Assembly (NCBI RefSeq): GCF_014647835.1
Contig: NZ_BMPY01000044.1
Span: 1 to 44,339 of the forward strand
Reading direction: 5' to 3'
Source of the DNA: Microbispora rosea subsp. aerata
GTDB lineage: Bacteria; Actinomycetota; Actinomycetes; Streptosporangiales; Streptosporangiaceae
DNA length: 44,339 bases
The position numbers and the translations under genes are program-made. Below are positions 1 through 8,258 of the stretch, one piece after another. The notes beneath the pieces were generated by a model. The model was not told the DNA's origin, did not search any database, and worked only from the letters and a program-made list of their open reading frames with translations. The first letter of the stretch is position 1. Every line of letters begins with the position of its first letter.

Positions 1-92
1 ACCTCGTCGCTCTGGTCCGCGCCGGGGCCACGTTCGTCAACGGCAAACTCATCGAACGCCCCGACGATCAGCCCTCACACGCAGCCGCTTAA
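1..92 (+). pseudogene. Transposase C-terminal end (runs off the window start)
   Basis: The reading frame beginning at base 3 encodes 29 residues (LVALVRAGATFVNGKLIERP, then DDQPSHAAA) and stops at TAA 90-92. The 'LVRAGAT...GKLxERP' ending resembles the tail of DDE transposases of actinomycete insertion sequences, probably IS5-like, although the family call is uncertain from so short a piece. The rest of the gene lies left of the window, so it cannot be judged intact or broken. It abuts the interrupted RHS gene, which suggests that this element is the cause of that interruption. Confidence 0.55.
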
Positions 93-119
93 AAACTCGT
101 GATCCACAGGTCTTGACGA
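1..119 (+). mobile_element. Right end of an insertion sequence
   Basis: The transposase tail is followed by about 25 bp of non-coding DNA before the native RHS coding sequence begins. Read on the minus strand, the RHS frame is typical up to NGLGGRSEVE and then turns into residues that are only a translation of the IS end. This places the boundary near base 116-121. The terminal repeat cannot be confirmed because the other end is outside the window. Confidence 0.5.
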
Positions 120-2372
120 TTGCTCCTCCACCTCGCTGCGACCGCCAAGCCCGTTGTTCACCGCGCCGATACGGGGGAACTGCGCCTCATCCAGCCGGTC
201 GCTGACAGAGTTGTCCAGGAACGTCGGCTCGAACGTGGTCGGCGGCAGCGTGATGGAAGTTCCGTTTCCGCCGGCCTCGCCGGTCTGCTGGATCGAATCC
301 AGCCACAAGATCGGGTGCTCACCCAGCCAGTCGTTGTCACCGTACTGCCACTGGTACGACAGGTCCCACCAGGTGACGTCCTCCCAGCTGTCAGTGGTGC
401 CCGGGATCACGGTCTGGGTGGTGATATAGACCAGCTTCTGGGTGGTGTAGAAGGTCGGCGGCTGGTAGAGGCAGCTTCCCCAGTCCCCGTCCGGGCACCA
501 CTCCGGTTCGTCGGTGATGTCATCTTCGGCGCGGCCGGTGGTGGTGAACACGATCCGCGCGGTCGGGGTCGAGCCGGCGACGTTGGTGTTGTGGCCATAG
601 CGCACCTCACTGAGGTACGCGTCCCTGTCGTACATCGGATCGCAGGTGCGCTCATAATCCAGCGCCAACGTGCAGTAGAAGTCGAATTCCTTTATGTAGG
701 AGTAGTCGATCACGTTGCCGTTCGGATCGACCTCCCGGTCCAGCATCCAGCGCCAGGTGCCTTCACAGAGCTCCTCGACGGTGGACTCGCCTCTGCCGGC
801 GTCGGGGTAGTACTCATGACACGGCTCCCCCTCGTCATCGCCGATGAACGGCAGCAGCAGGGAGGAGTCCTCGGTGGAGCCGAACCGGTAGACCGTGCCG
901 TCCTGGGTGGTGATCTTCCACCACGCCCCGTACACGCCGTCGGGGCCGACCTCCTCGATCTTCCAGCCGTAGTCCTCAACCGTGCGCCACTTACCGCTGG
1001 AGTCCTTGACAATGTCGGTGGACCGGCCGTCCAGCGACAACGTCAGCTTGGAAGCCGCCGGATCGGAGGAGTACGGCGACTCCCAGCACTTGTCCTGCCA
1101 GCCCTGCTGCGCGGGGTTGTAGCCCATCCGGCCCGACTTCGCATACCCCGCGCACGACACATACGACCGCTCGATGAACCCCGGGTTCAGCTCCCAGCCC
1201 ATCCCAACAAGGCCGGACTGGTTGTTGGTCTGCGAGGTCAGCGAGTCCACCGCCGCCGAGGAATACTGCAACGCCAGCTCCGGGGCGTCCCCCGACGGGG
1301 CCGGCGGGGCCGTGATCGGGTAGCTGTAGGTGAACGCCCCACCCGACTGACCCGCCTGCCACGTCCCCGACGGCTTCAACGGCGACGCCGTGAAATCCCC
1401 CACCAGCGACCCCGACGCCGTCGCCGCGGCGGAGGCCGCCACCGCGTACACAAACCCACCGGCAGGAGCAGCAGCGGCCCCGCTGCCAGCCGACGCGTTC
1501 GGCGACGGCGCGGCCTGCGCTCCACCGGCTCCGGCGCTGCCGGCCGCGGCCTGCGAGGTGCCGCCCGCCGCCGGGGCGACCTCGATCTCGGCGGTCAGAC
1601 GGCCGGCCTTCACGTCATTGACCACCGGCAACACCCGCAGCTGAGCCGCCCGCTGCTTGGCGCACTCAGCTGTCAACGGCTGCTTCAGCACACATGCCGG
1701 CAACCGCACCAGCGTCAACCGGGAGGCGAACCCACCCGTGCCCGCACCACGGAACGACGAGTAGTCCACGATGACTTCCGCCGCCGCCGGAGCGGTGCCG
1801 CCGTCCGCCCGCGTCAGCTGCAACACCAAGCCGACACCGCCGACCTTGCCGGCCACGGTGTGGTCGAACGTCTTCACCGTCACCGACGCCGGGGCCTGCT
1901 TCACCGGTTCCTGCGACGGGGCGGCCTCGGGCGACTTCTTACCCCGAGACGCGGACGCCGACTTCGAGCTCGCCGGGGAGGACGACACACCCGGCGACGG
2001 CACGGCGCCGGCTCCCGCCTCCGGCGCGGCCACCGTCACCGGCAACCCCGGCACGGCCACCGCCTTACCCGGCACGACATCCACCCTGGCCGACCCACTC
2101 TTCGGCCACACCGGCGCCGGCAGCTTCTTCGCCGGACGGGACGCCTTCTTGCCCATGACACGAGGAGTCGGCGTCACAACCGGACGGCCCTCAACGCTGC
2201 GCTCCGGCTGAGCCTGCGCCTCGGTCGCGGCGCTCGCCGGAGTGACCAAACCATCCGGCACGCCGACCCCGGAGACGAACACAGCGAGAACGACCGCCAC
2301 CGCAATCCACGGCCGGGAAAACCGACCATGAGCAGTGGCAGGCAGCAGTTTCCGGGCACGCGAAACCGGCAC
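75..2372 (-). pseudogene. RHS/YD-repeat secreted protein, N-terminal part, truncated by IS
   Basis: This is the N-terminal part of a large secreted RHS-type protein of the kind common in actinomycetes, where the full protein usually continues for well over a thousand residues into YD repeats and a hypervariable toxin tip. A membrane-spanning signal (SRPWIAVAVVLAVFVSG, with ASA before the mature part) is followed by a low-complexity Ala/Pro/Ser region. Then comes the SpvB-like segment with FTYSYPITAPPAPSGDAPEL, LQYSSAAVDSLTSQTNNQ and VGMGWELNPGF. The frame ends just after NGLGG, where YD repeats should begin, because it runs into the IS end; its last ~15 residues (ending FLSGCV) are IS-encoded. 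I chose the GTG at 2372 because GGAGGGG lies 6 nt upstream; a GTG at 2393 is in frame but lacks this. The truncated product is probably non-functional as an RHS toxin. Confidence 0.75.
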
Positions 2373-2455
2373 GCCGAACCCCTCCGCACGCACAGCGAAG
2401 CGCGCGGCACGGCACGGCCGCTCGCCCCCATAAAGCCGGACTAAAGACCAACGCG

Positions 2456-2484
2456 ATCATGCTGATCTGACAAACACGGGTCAA
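2456..2484 (-). promoter_or_regulatory. Candidate sigma-70-type promoter for the RHS gene
   Basis: On the minus strand TTGACC (2484-2479) and CATGAT (2461-2456) are separated by exactly 17 bp. They lie about 85 bp upstream of the chosen RHS start. The -35 box is near consensus and the -10 is moderate. No other elements were recognised. Confidence 0.4.
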
Positions 2485-3117
2485 GATCTACTTCGCGTCG
2501 GGAAAGTCACTCACCGCTATTTGGAACCAAGCCTTCATTCCCGGCTTCAGCGCCCGACCAGGCACGTTCCAAAGAGAGGAGAGGGAAGCACGGAGAGGCT
2601 CTGCGATTTACATCACATAACGCAAGTGCTCTTGACATGACGAGCAGAAGCTTGTCCGTAACTATCGACGGCCCTATCCCTGCCATGCCGAGGCGGCCGA
2701 GCACGCTCAACCGTAACCTTGCCCCCGGCCGACCCGATCTCACGACACTGGATAAGCGTGGATCAAGCGCGCTACCGGTTGCCGTGAAGCTTGTCCGGAC
2801 GTCGCGAGCGACGGGCCACACTGTGGCGCCGTTCCCTTCCTGAGCGCGGCGGTTTTCTGGGTGCTCGCCCCCCTGTCCCTGGCGCGCACCCGCGAAAATC
2901 ACCACCTTCACCACGACCGGTCAGCCGCCCACCGGACGGCCGCACGATCAGCCTGTGCTACCGGGCATAGTCATCGGCGCCGGGCTGCGCAGCGCGAAGA
3001 TGTGCAGTCGCCGTGTCGGCGGCGCGACCCGGCAGCATGGTGGATGCTTCGCTGGTCGGAGCCTCCGCGTGTACCGGCGCAGTTGACTTCACTGCAAGCG
3101 GCAACCGGTGCGTAAGC
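2485..3117. other. Intergenic region, no gene recognised
   Basis: About 630 bp between the RHS promoter region and the broken toxin gene. Short open frames exist on both strands (for example 2507-2914 minus and 2861-3115 plus), but their translations have no family resemblance, and their codon third positions are not strongly G/C as in the real genes around. I see no RNA gene or repeat here. It is probably eroded sequence. Confidence 0.4.
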
Positions 3118-3376
3118 TCAGCCGGCCCAGATGATGTCGATGACGCGCAAGAACTGTGTCTCCTAGTCAAGGATGAACGTCAGCATTCCCTGGCTCCTGT
3201 CTCCGAAGAAGGCATGTCACCAGAGACTGGCCGGGACGCTCCGCAACCGCATCCCATGGGTCGCGGAGGAGATCGATGAGCCGCTCCAAGAGGGGGCCGT
3301 CGCGGACCTTCTGGGGAAGACCATTCAGCTCGTGAAGGGCACGTCCATGGAAACGGCTTGTACCCGGCCTTCCCAC
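3118..3376 (-). pseudogene. RelE/ParE-like toxin gene, frameshifted and with an internal stop
   Basis: The first frame reads ALHELNGLPQKVRDGPLLER then LIDLLRDPWDAV. This is the start of a small RelE-like toxin of the type that follows DUF6247 genes in actinomycetes. After about base 3215 the family continues in another frame: FFGDRSQGMLTFILD, a TAG stop, then TQFLRVIDIIWAG and a proper TGA at 3118-3120. The expected family ending (LTF.hD...LRV.DI.WAG) is therefore present, but it is split by one frameshift and one nonsense codon. The start is uncertain because the 5' end overlaps the 3' end of the DUF6247 gene. Confidence 0.65.
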
Positions 3377-3657
3377 TCCGGCGGGGTGTAATGGGTGAAC
3401 ATCTCGGCACGCTCGTGAAGGGCGTCCTGGACGGCCTCCTCATAACCCGGGCGAGCGTAGGCGATCGCACGCAGCCGCCACTGACGCAACAGCGTCTGCA
3501 CCTGCTTGAAGCGGGCCAGATCGTGCGCGGCTACCAATGCCTCGTCATACTCCGCCCGGAACCGCACCCGATGCGGCGGCGGAAGCATCTCGAAGATCGC
3601 GGCCGGGTCCTCACCGGGACCACCAAATCCGACGGGAACCACAGGCTGAGCGCTCAC
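3325..3657 (-). CDS. DUF6247 family protein, probable antitoxin-like partner
   Basis: A 110-residue acidic protein with EDPAAIFEMLPPPHRVRFRA, EYDEALVAAHDLARF and LLRQWRLRAIAYARPGYEEA, the pattern of DUF6247. Genes of this family usually sit directly upstream of a RelE-like toxin gene, and a decayed one overlaps the 3' end here, so an antitoxin role is inferred from context. I chose the GTG at 3657: a TAGCTT hexamer lies 7 nt upstream, consistent with a leaderless transcript. A TTG at 3666 is the other in-frame choice. With its toxin broken, the gene may be an orphan. No DNA-binding motif is obvious by eye. Confidence 0.65.
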   Translation of the reverse strand: MSAQPVVPVGFGGPGEDPAAIFEMLPPPHRVRFRAEYDEALVAAHDLARFKQVQTLLRQWRLRAIAYARPGYEEAVQDALHERAEMFTHYTPPEWEGRVQAVSMDVPFTS

Positions 3658-3945
3658 AGCAACCAAGCTATCGCGCGAGCCAACGACGACAGCTCGTATT
3701 TCATTGATCAGGTAGCGCTAAATTCACTCATAGGCAGCGCCGAGGATCTCAAGACCCATCGGACACGTGCGGCGAAGGGAGTGGCAACCGACGCTCCACG
3801 GTCGCATCATCCCGCAACCCGTCGTTGGCCCCCTGCGTTCCGGGAAGGACCAGAGGTCTTCAGCGCGATCTCCAAGACGACCGTAACGCCCGTGGCCGTC
3901 CCACATTAGTCATCGCCCAGAACAACCGCTCGGCCGAGACCTTAC
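3658..3945. other. Intergenic region, no gene recognised
   Basis: About 290 bp between the DUF6247 start and the transposase remnant. It is less GC-rich than the surroundings. The short minus-strand frame at 3724-3906 has no recognisable features and lacks typical codon bias. Nothing else was seen. Confidence 0.35.
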
Positions 3946-4107
3946 GCGTCGTTCACATACGGGCCGGCCCGCCGCCTGCGGCTTCGCCTGTTCGCCGTTG
4001 CCGCCCGCCTGGGCCGCGGCGGACGACGACTACGTCTGCGCATTGCCGCGTCCTGGTCCTGGGCCGGCTAACTGGTCACCGCCATCACCCGGCCGCTGTA
4101 CGCCGTC
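3946..4107 (+). pseudogene. IS1380-like transposase C-terminal remnant
   Basis: The frame from 3946 reads GPARRLRLRLFAVAARLGRG, then GRRLRLRIAASWSWAG, a TAA at 4069-4071, then LVTAITRPLYAV. The pattern 'GRRLRLRLFAVAARL...RRLRLRIA..W.WA...TAITRL' is the C-terminal end of IS1380/IS4-type transposases. An internal stop and the absence of any upstream transposase sequence make it a relic. No intact inverted repeats were seen. Confidence 0.6.
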
Positions 4108-4122
4108 GTCACCCCCGAAGGG

Positions 4123-4302
4123 ATGGGGCCGCCGCCGGCGTGGTGTCTGCCCGGGCAGAGGTTCTGGGCCGGGGCGGTCTGGTTCCTGGCCGGGCTTGTC
4201 TCGACCGCCGTCATGACCGCCCTGCGCCGGCGTGGCGCGGCACAGGGCGGTCCTCCGGGTCCGCCGGTGAAACAGGGGCGGAACGCGGCTGCCCAGGGGT
4301 GA
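4123..4302 (+). pseudogene. Possible C-terminal fragment of a membrane protein
   Basis: In frame with the transposase relic, the sequence continues as RFWAGAVWFLAGLVSTAVMT followed by ALRRRGAAQGG and ends at TGA 4300-4302, touching the convergent dehydrogenase gene. Codon third positions are strongly G/C and one hydrophobic segment is present. It could be the leftover 3' end of a membrane-protein gene destroyed by the adjacent element. It has no start of its own with a ribosome-binding site, and no function can be given. Confidence 0.3.
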
Positions 4303-5526
4303 CTACTGCTCCCGCATGCCCCACGGGCTGCCGTACTCGGTGAGCAAGTCGAGGTACGGCCGGGGCGGCAGGGCCTCCGGGCCCAGGACGCCGACGCCGG
4401 ACCAGACGCCGGTGGCGATCAGTTCGAGGGCCACGACCGGGTTGACGGCGGTCTGCCAGGCCACCGCCTGCGAGCCGTACTCGCGCATGGACCACTGGTT
4501 GTCGACCACGTGGTAGAGGTAGACCTCGCGCGGCCTGCCGTCCTTGGTGCCCTTGACCCAGGTGCCCGCGCATGTCTTGCCGCGCATGCGGTCGCCGAGG
4601 GTCGCCGGGTCGGGCAGGCACGCGGCGACCACGTCGCGCGGGGCGACCTTGACGGCGGTGCCGCCCTCGGCGACGACCCGGACGGGCTCGGTGCGGTCCA
4701 GGCCCAGCAGGTGCAGGGTCCGCAGCGTGTCGATGAACTCCTGGCCCAGCCCATATTTGAAGGTCACCCGCTCGGCGTCTATATAGCGGGGCACGAGCAG
4801 GACCTCCTCGTGCTCGACGTTGACGCACTCGACCGGGCCGATGCCCTCGGGGAAGTCGAACACCTCCGGCTCGCTGAACGGCGGGGTGGTGAACCAGCCG
4901 CGGCCGGCCTCGTAGACGACCGGCGGGTTGAGGCACTCCTCGATGGTGGTCCAGATGCTGAACGAGGGCGCGAACTCGTACCCGTCGACGGTGAGGTTCG
5001 CGCCGTCGCGTACGCCGATCTCCTCGATGTGGTCGAAGAGCTCGTCGGCGGCGTACCGGGCGAAGACGTCCGACAGCCCCGGCTCCACCCCGATGCCGAC
5101 GAGGGCGAGCCGGCCCGCCTTCTCCCACTCGGCGGCCATCGCGAACTGGGCGTCCCCCAGCTTGACCCCGCACAGCTCGTGCGGGCGTTCCGGATGCGGG
5201 CGCGACAGCGACATCGCCATGTCCAGGTAGTGCGCGCCCGCCGCCAGCGCCGCCCGGAACAGCGGCATCACGAAGCGCGGGTCGGTGGCGTTGAGCAGGA
5301 CGTCGCAGTGGTGCTCGGCCAGCAGCGCGGACACCGCCGCCTCGTCGCTCGCGTCCACGCGTGCCGCGCCGAACCGGGTGCCCGCCTCCCCCAGCATGGC
5401 TACGGCCGCCTTCGCACGAGACAGGTCGTAGTCGGCGACCACCATGTGCTCGAAGAAGGACCGCCGCGCCGCGATCCGGGTGATCGCCGTGCCGACCGCG
5501 CCGGCGCCGACGAGCAGAATACGCAT
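4303..5526 (-). CDS. Saccharopine dehydrogenase-family oxidoreductase (lysine 6-dehydrogenase-like)
   Basis: A 407-residue NAD(P)-dependent dehydrogenase. The N-terminus RILLVGAGAVGTAITRIAAR is a Rossmann dinucleotide-binding loop (GxGxxG). DVLLNATDPRFVMPLFRAAL and GIGVEPGLSDVFARYAADEL are characteristic of the saccharopine dehydrogenase/carboxynorspermidine reductase/lysine dehydrogenase group. The family oxidises or reductively condenses amino-acid substrates in the cytosol; the exact substrate is not decidable here. I chose the ATG at 5526 with TGAGG 6 nt upstream, since the GTG four codons earlier (5538) overlaps that Shine-Dalgarno. It is transcribed divergently from a TetR gene, which probably regulates it. 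Confidence 0.75.
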   Translation of the reverse strand: MRILLVGAGAVGTAITRIAARRSFFEHMVVADYDLSRAKAAVAMLGEAGTRFGAARVDASDEAAVSALLAEHHCDVLLNATDPRFVMPLFRAALAAGAHYLDMAMSLSRPHPERPHELCGVKLGDAQFAMAAEWEKAGRLALVGIGVEPGLSDVFARYAADELFDHIEEIGVRDGANLTVDGYEFAPSFSIWTTIEECLNPPVVYEAGRGWFTTPPFSEPEVFDFPEGIGPVECVNVEHEEVLLVPRYIDAERVTFKYGLGQEFIDTLRTLHLLGLDRTEPVRVVAEGGTAVKVAPRDVVAACLPDPATLGDRMRGKTCAGTWVKGTKDGRPREVYLYHVVDNQWSMREYGSQAVAWQTAVNPVVALELIATGVWSGVGVLGPEALPPRPYLDLLTEYGSPWGMREQ

Positions 5527-5641
5527 GACAAACCTCACACTTCAGGACAAACGCGCCTTTCGTGCACTCGATCCAACGCCACCGCCGCATGAAACGTCAA
5601 TGGTGTTGGCATAAGGTGGAAGTCGAAAGGGAGGAGGCAGC

Positions 5642-6364
5642 ATGCCCAAGCCGGTGGTCCCGGAAGCGGCGCGGCGGCGGCGCCGTCCGACGAAGAACGG
5701 TGTGGTCCTCTCCGCGGACCTGATCGTGCAGACCGCGCTGCGCATGCTGCGCGAGCACGGCCCCGCCGGGCTGTCCGTACGGCGGCTCGGCATGGCCCTG
5801 GGCGCCGACCCCAGCACGCTCTACCGCTACTTCGCCGGCATCGACGACCTGACCCTGGCCATCGGCGACATGCTCATCGGCCGGGCCATGACCGGCTGGC
5901 AGCCCACCGGCGACTGGCGCGCCGACCTGCGCGACCTGGGCATGCGCATCTACGGCGCGTACCTCGAACACCCCCAGGCCGCGGTGCTGACCGCCAGCCG
6001 CATCACCGGCAAGTCCCACGAGATCGCGGCCGACGAGGCGATCCTCGGGCTGCTGCGCGGCGCCGGGTTCCCCGACCGTGAGGCGGTGCGCGTCTATCAC
6101 GCCTTCATCGACATGACGCTCGCCTTCGCCGCGCTGGACGCGGCCACCGTGGCGCTGCCCGAACACGTGCGCAAGGCGGACGAGGAGATCTGGCAGGCGA
6201 CCTACGCCCGGCTGTCCCCCGCCACCCACCCCAACATCGCGGCGGTCGCGCCCCTGCTGGTGGCCGACATGAACAACAGCGCCTATCCCGCCGCCCTGGA
6301 CATGCTGCTCGACAACGCGCAGTCGCGGCTCGCCGCCCGACGCGGAACCGGCCCCGGGCGGTGA
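5642..6364 (+). CDS. TetR/AcrR-family transcriptional regulator
   Basis: A 240-residue regulator. The N-terminal helix-turn-helix spans roughly residues 25-75 and carries LREHGPAGLSVRRLGMALGA and DPSTLYRYFAGIDDL, the diagnostic TetR recognition-helix pattern. The rest is helical, as expected for a ligand-binding and dimerisation domain with a TetR_C-like arrangement. GGGAGGAG lies 7 nt upstream of ATG 5642. The gene is divergent from the saccharopine dehydrogenase-like gene with 115 bp between the starts, the usual arrangement of a TetR repressor with its target. The ligand is unknown. Confidence 0.85.
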   Translation: MPKPVVPEAARRRRRPTKNGVVLSADLIVQTALRMLREHGPAGLSVRRLGMALGADPSTLYRYFAGIDDLTLAIGDMLIGRAMTGWQPTGDWRADLRDLGMRIYGAYLEHPQAAVLTASRITGKSHEIAADEAILGLLRGAGFPDREAVRVYHAFIDMTLAFAALDAATVALPEHVRKADEEIWQATYARLSPATHPNIAAVAPLLVADMNNSAYPAALDMLLDNAQSRLAARRGTGPGR

Positions 6365-6455
6365 ACACCACCCGGGGCCGGGACTGCACGGAACGTACGA
6401 CGGCCTTCGCGAGGCACGCCTGCCGCAGGCCGAAGACGACGGGCTCGGCCAGGCG

Positions 6456-7337
6456 TCACCCTTCGACGCGGGCGACGCGGCCGGGGCCGAAGGGACGGTC
6501 GCCGCGGAGGGTGATGCGGTGCATCACCCGGCGCGCGTCGCCGTAGTCGCGGTTGGCGTAGTGGGCGGTGCTCCGGTTGTCCCACATGGCGACGTCGCCG
6601 ACCCTCCAGCGGTGGCGCACGATGTGCTCGGGCTTGGTGAGGTGGGCGTAGAGCAGGTCGAGGATGGCCCGGCTCTCGGCCTCGGACACGCCCACGATGT
6701 GGGAGGTGAACCCGGGGTTGACGAAGATCCCCTTGCGGCCGGTCTCGGGGTGGACGCGGATCACGGGGTGCTCCACCGGATCCAGCCGGGTGACGACCTC
6801 GCCGTCCCAGACGTTGCCCCGGCCGCCGCGGCGCTGGGCCAGGTAGTAGCCGAACTCCCGGTTGCCGTCGTGGACCGCGGTGAGCTGGTCGACCAGCTCC
6901 TTCACCGGTTCCGACAGGGAGTCGTACGCCAGCTGGGCGTCGGCCCAGCTCGTGTCGCCGCCGGTGGGCGGGAGGACCACCGCGCGCAGGATGGAGCCGA
7001 GCGGCGGGCGCGGCATGAACGTGACGTCGGTGTGCCAGACGTCGGCGAAGCCGTTGTCGGCGCTGTCGAGCGCGTAGATCTCGGGATGCGCCTCGTCGAC
7101 GCCCCCGACGACCGGGTGCGACGCGGTCAGCTCGCCGAGACGACGGCCGAGCGCCACCTGCCCGTCCTCGTCCAGGCGCTGGTCGCGGAAGAACAGCACC
7201 TTCCGCTCGACCAGGGCGGCACGCACCGCGGCCAGCTCCTCGTCGGTGGCGGTCGCCAGGTCCAGTCCCTCGACCTCGGCGCCGAAGTGGGGCCCGAGGG
7301 GCCGCAGGTCCAGCCTGACGGCGGCCGGTGTGGTCAT
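6456..7337 (-). CDS. tauD: TauD/TfdA-family alpha-ketoglutarate-dependent sulfonate dioxygenase
   Basis: Fe(II)/2-oxoglutarate dioxygenase, 293 residues, very similar in layout to E. coli TauD. It hydroxylates the carbon next to the sulfonate so that sulfite is released for sulfur assimilation. The metal triad is visible: WHTDVTF gives His102 and Asp104, and WDNRSTAHYANRDY gives His259. The following MHR supplies the 2-oxoglutarate-binding Arg274. GGDTSWADAQLAYDSLS is also typical. ATG 7337 is preceded by GAGGAGAG. It is the last gene of an operon with a complete sulfonate ABC importer, which fixes its role in organosulfur use. The substrate may be taurine or another alkanesulfonate. Confidence 0.85.
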   Translation of the reverse strand: MTTPAAVRLDLRPLGPHFGAEVEGLDLATATDEELAAVRAALVERKVLFFRDQRLDEDGQVALGRRLGELTASHPVVGGVDEAHPEIYALDSADNGFADVWHTDVTFMPRPPLGSILRAVVLPPTGGDTSWADAQLAYDSLSEPVKELVDQLTAVHDGNREFGYYLAQRRGGRGNVWDGEVVTRLDPVEHPVIRVHPETGRKGIFVNPGFTSHIVGVSEAESRAILDLLYAHLTKPEHIVRHRWRVGDVAMWDNRSTAHYANRDYGDARRVMHRITLRGDRPFGPGRVARVEG

Positions 7338-7367
7338 CTCACTCTCCTCATCGTTGGTGTGGGCGCG

Positions 7368-8258
7368 TCACGCGGCGGCGGCGCGTACGGCATGGCCGAT
7401 CTCGGCGCGGAGCGCGGCGTATTCGGGCAGGGCGCGCAGTTCGTCCGGCTCCACCCCGGTGCGCGGGAGATCGACCTCCAGATCGAGCGCGACACGGCCG
7501 GGCCTCCGGGTCAGCACCACGACACGGCTGCCGAGGAACACGGCCTCCTCGACGCTGTGGGTGACGAACACCGACGTGCGGCCGGTCCGCGCGCTCACCC
7601 GGCGCAGGTCCTCCTGGAGGCGCTCGCGGGTGAGCGCGTCCAGGGCGGCGAACGGCTCGTCGAGCAGCAGCAGCGGGTCGTCGCCGGCGAGCGCCCTCGC
7701 GATCGCCACGCGCTGCTGCTGCCCTCCCGAGATCTGCCAGATCCGGCGCTCGGCCACGTCGTGCAACCCCACCCGTTCCAGCAGCTCCGGCACCCTGCGG
7801 GCGCGCTCCGCGCGGGGCACGCCCGCGTAGCGCAGGGCCAGCTCGACGTTGCCGCCCACGGTCTTCCACGGGAACAGGCGCGGCTGCTGGAAGACGATCC
7901 CCGCGCCCCTGCCGGGCACGGGCTCGGCCCCGCCGGTCCGTACGGTGCCTGAGGTGGGCTTTTCGAAACCGGCGATGAGGCGCAGCAGCGTGCTCTTGCC
8001 GCACCCGGAGGCCCCGACGAGCACGAGGAACGTACCGGGAGGGACGGTCAGGGAGATCGGCCCGAGCGCGGCGACCGGCCCTCCCGCCCCGGCGTAGACG
8101 TGCTCGACCTCGTCCAGGTGAACCGCGGGGACCTCCGTGCCGCCCGGCACGGCCGAGTCGGCGGGCGCGACGGACGTACCGGACTCACCGGGCGTGACCG
8201 GTGCGCCGGACTCGCGGGGCGTACCGGACTCGGCGGGCGCGTCAGGGCGCGAGGACAT
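7368..8258 (-). CDS. ssuB: Sulfonate/taurine ABC transporter ATP-binding subunit
   Basis: ABC ATPase of 296 residues. Walker A is GASGCGKST (82-90), the Q-loop is FQQPRLFPW, the signature is ISGGQQQR (from 176), Walker B is LLLLDEPFAALD (from 196) and the switch His is in VTHSVEEA. This matches the TauB/SsuB/NrtD group of the nitrate/sulfonate family. The first ~45 residues are a Ser/Pro/Gly-rich extension not normally present. The ATG at 8258 overlaps the 3' end of the binding-protein gene by 17 bp, implying translational coupling. It powers import through the permease encoded at 9381-10274. Confidence 0.85.
   Translation of the reverse strand: MSSRPDAPAESGTPRESGAPVTPGESGTSVAPADSAVPGGTEVPAVHLDEVEHVYAGAGGPVAALGPISLTVPPGTFLVLVGASGCGKSTLLRLIAGFEKPTSGTVRTGGAEPVPGRGAGIVFQQPRLFPWKTVGGNVELALRYAGVPRAERARRVPELLERVGLHDVAERRIWQISGGQQQRVAIARALAGDDPLLLLDEPFAALDALTRERLQEDLRRVSARTGRTSVFVTHSVEEAVFLGSRVVVLTRRPGRVALDLEVDLPRTGVEPDELRALPEYAALRAEIGHAVRAAAA

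Noticed and set aside
120-2444. 774-residue open frame on the plus strand opposite the RHS gene
   Set aside because: It is Arg/Leu/His/Gly-rich without any motif, a typical antisense shadow in high-GC DNA; the minus strand has clear RHS motifs.
2507-2914. 135-residue minus-strand frame in the gap near 2.7 kb
   Set aside because: No ribosome-binding site, no family pattern and codon third positions not typical of this genome.
5573-5609. Inverted repeat CCAACGCC ... GGTGTTGG between the TetR and dehydrogenase genes
   Set aside because: One mismatch and a 21-bp gap make it too wide for a TetR dimer site; it may be chance in GC-rich DNA.
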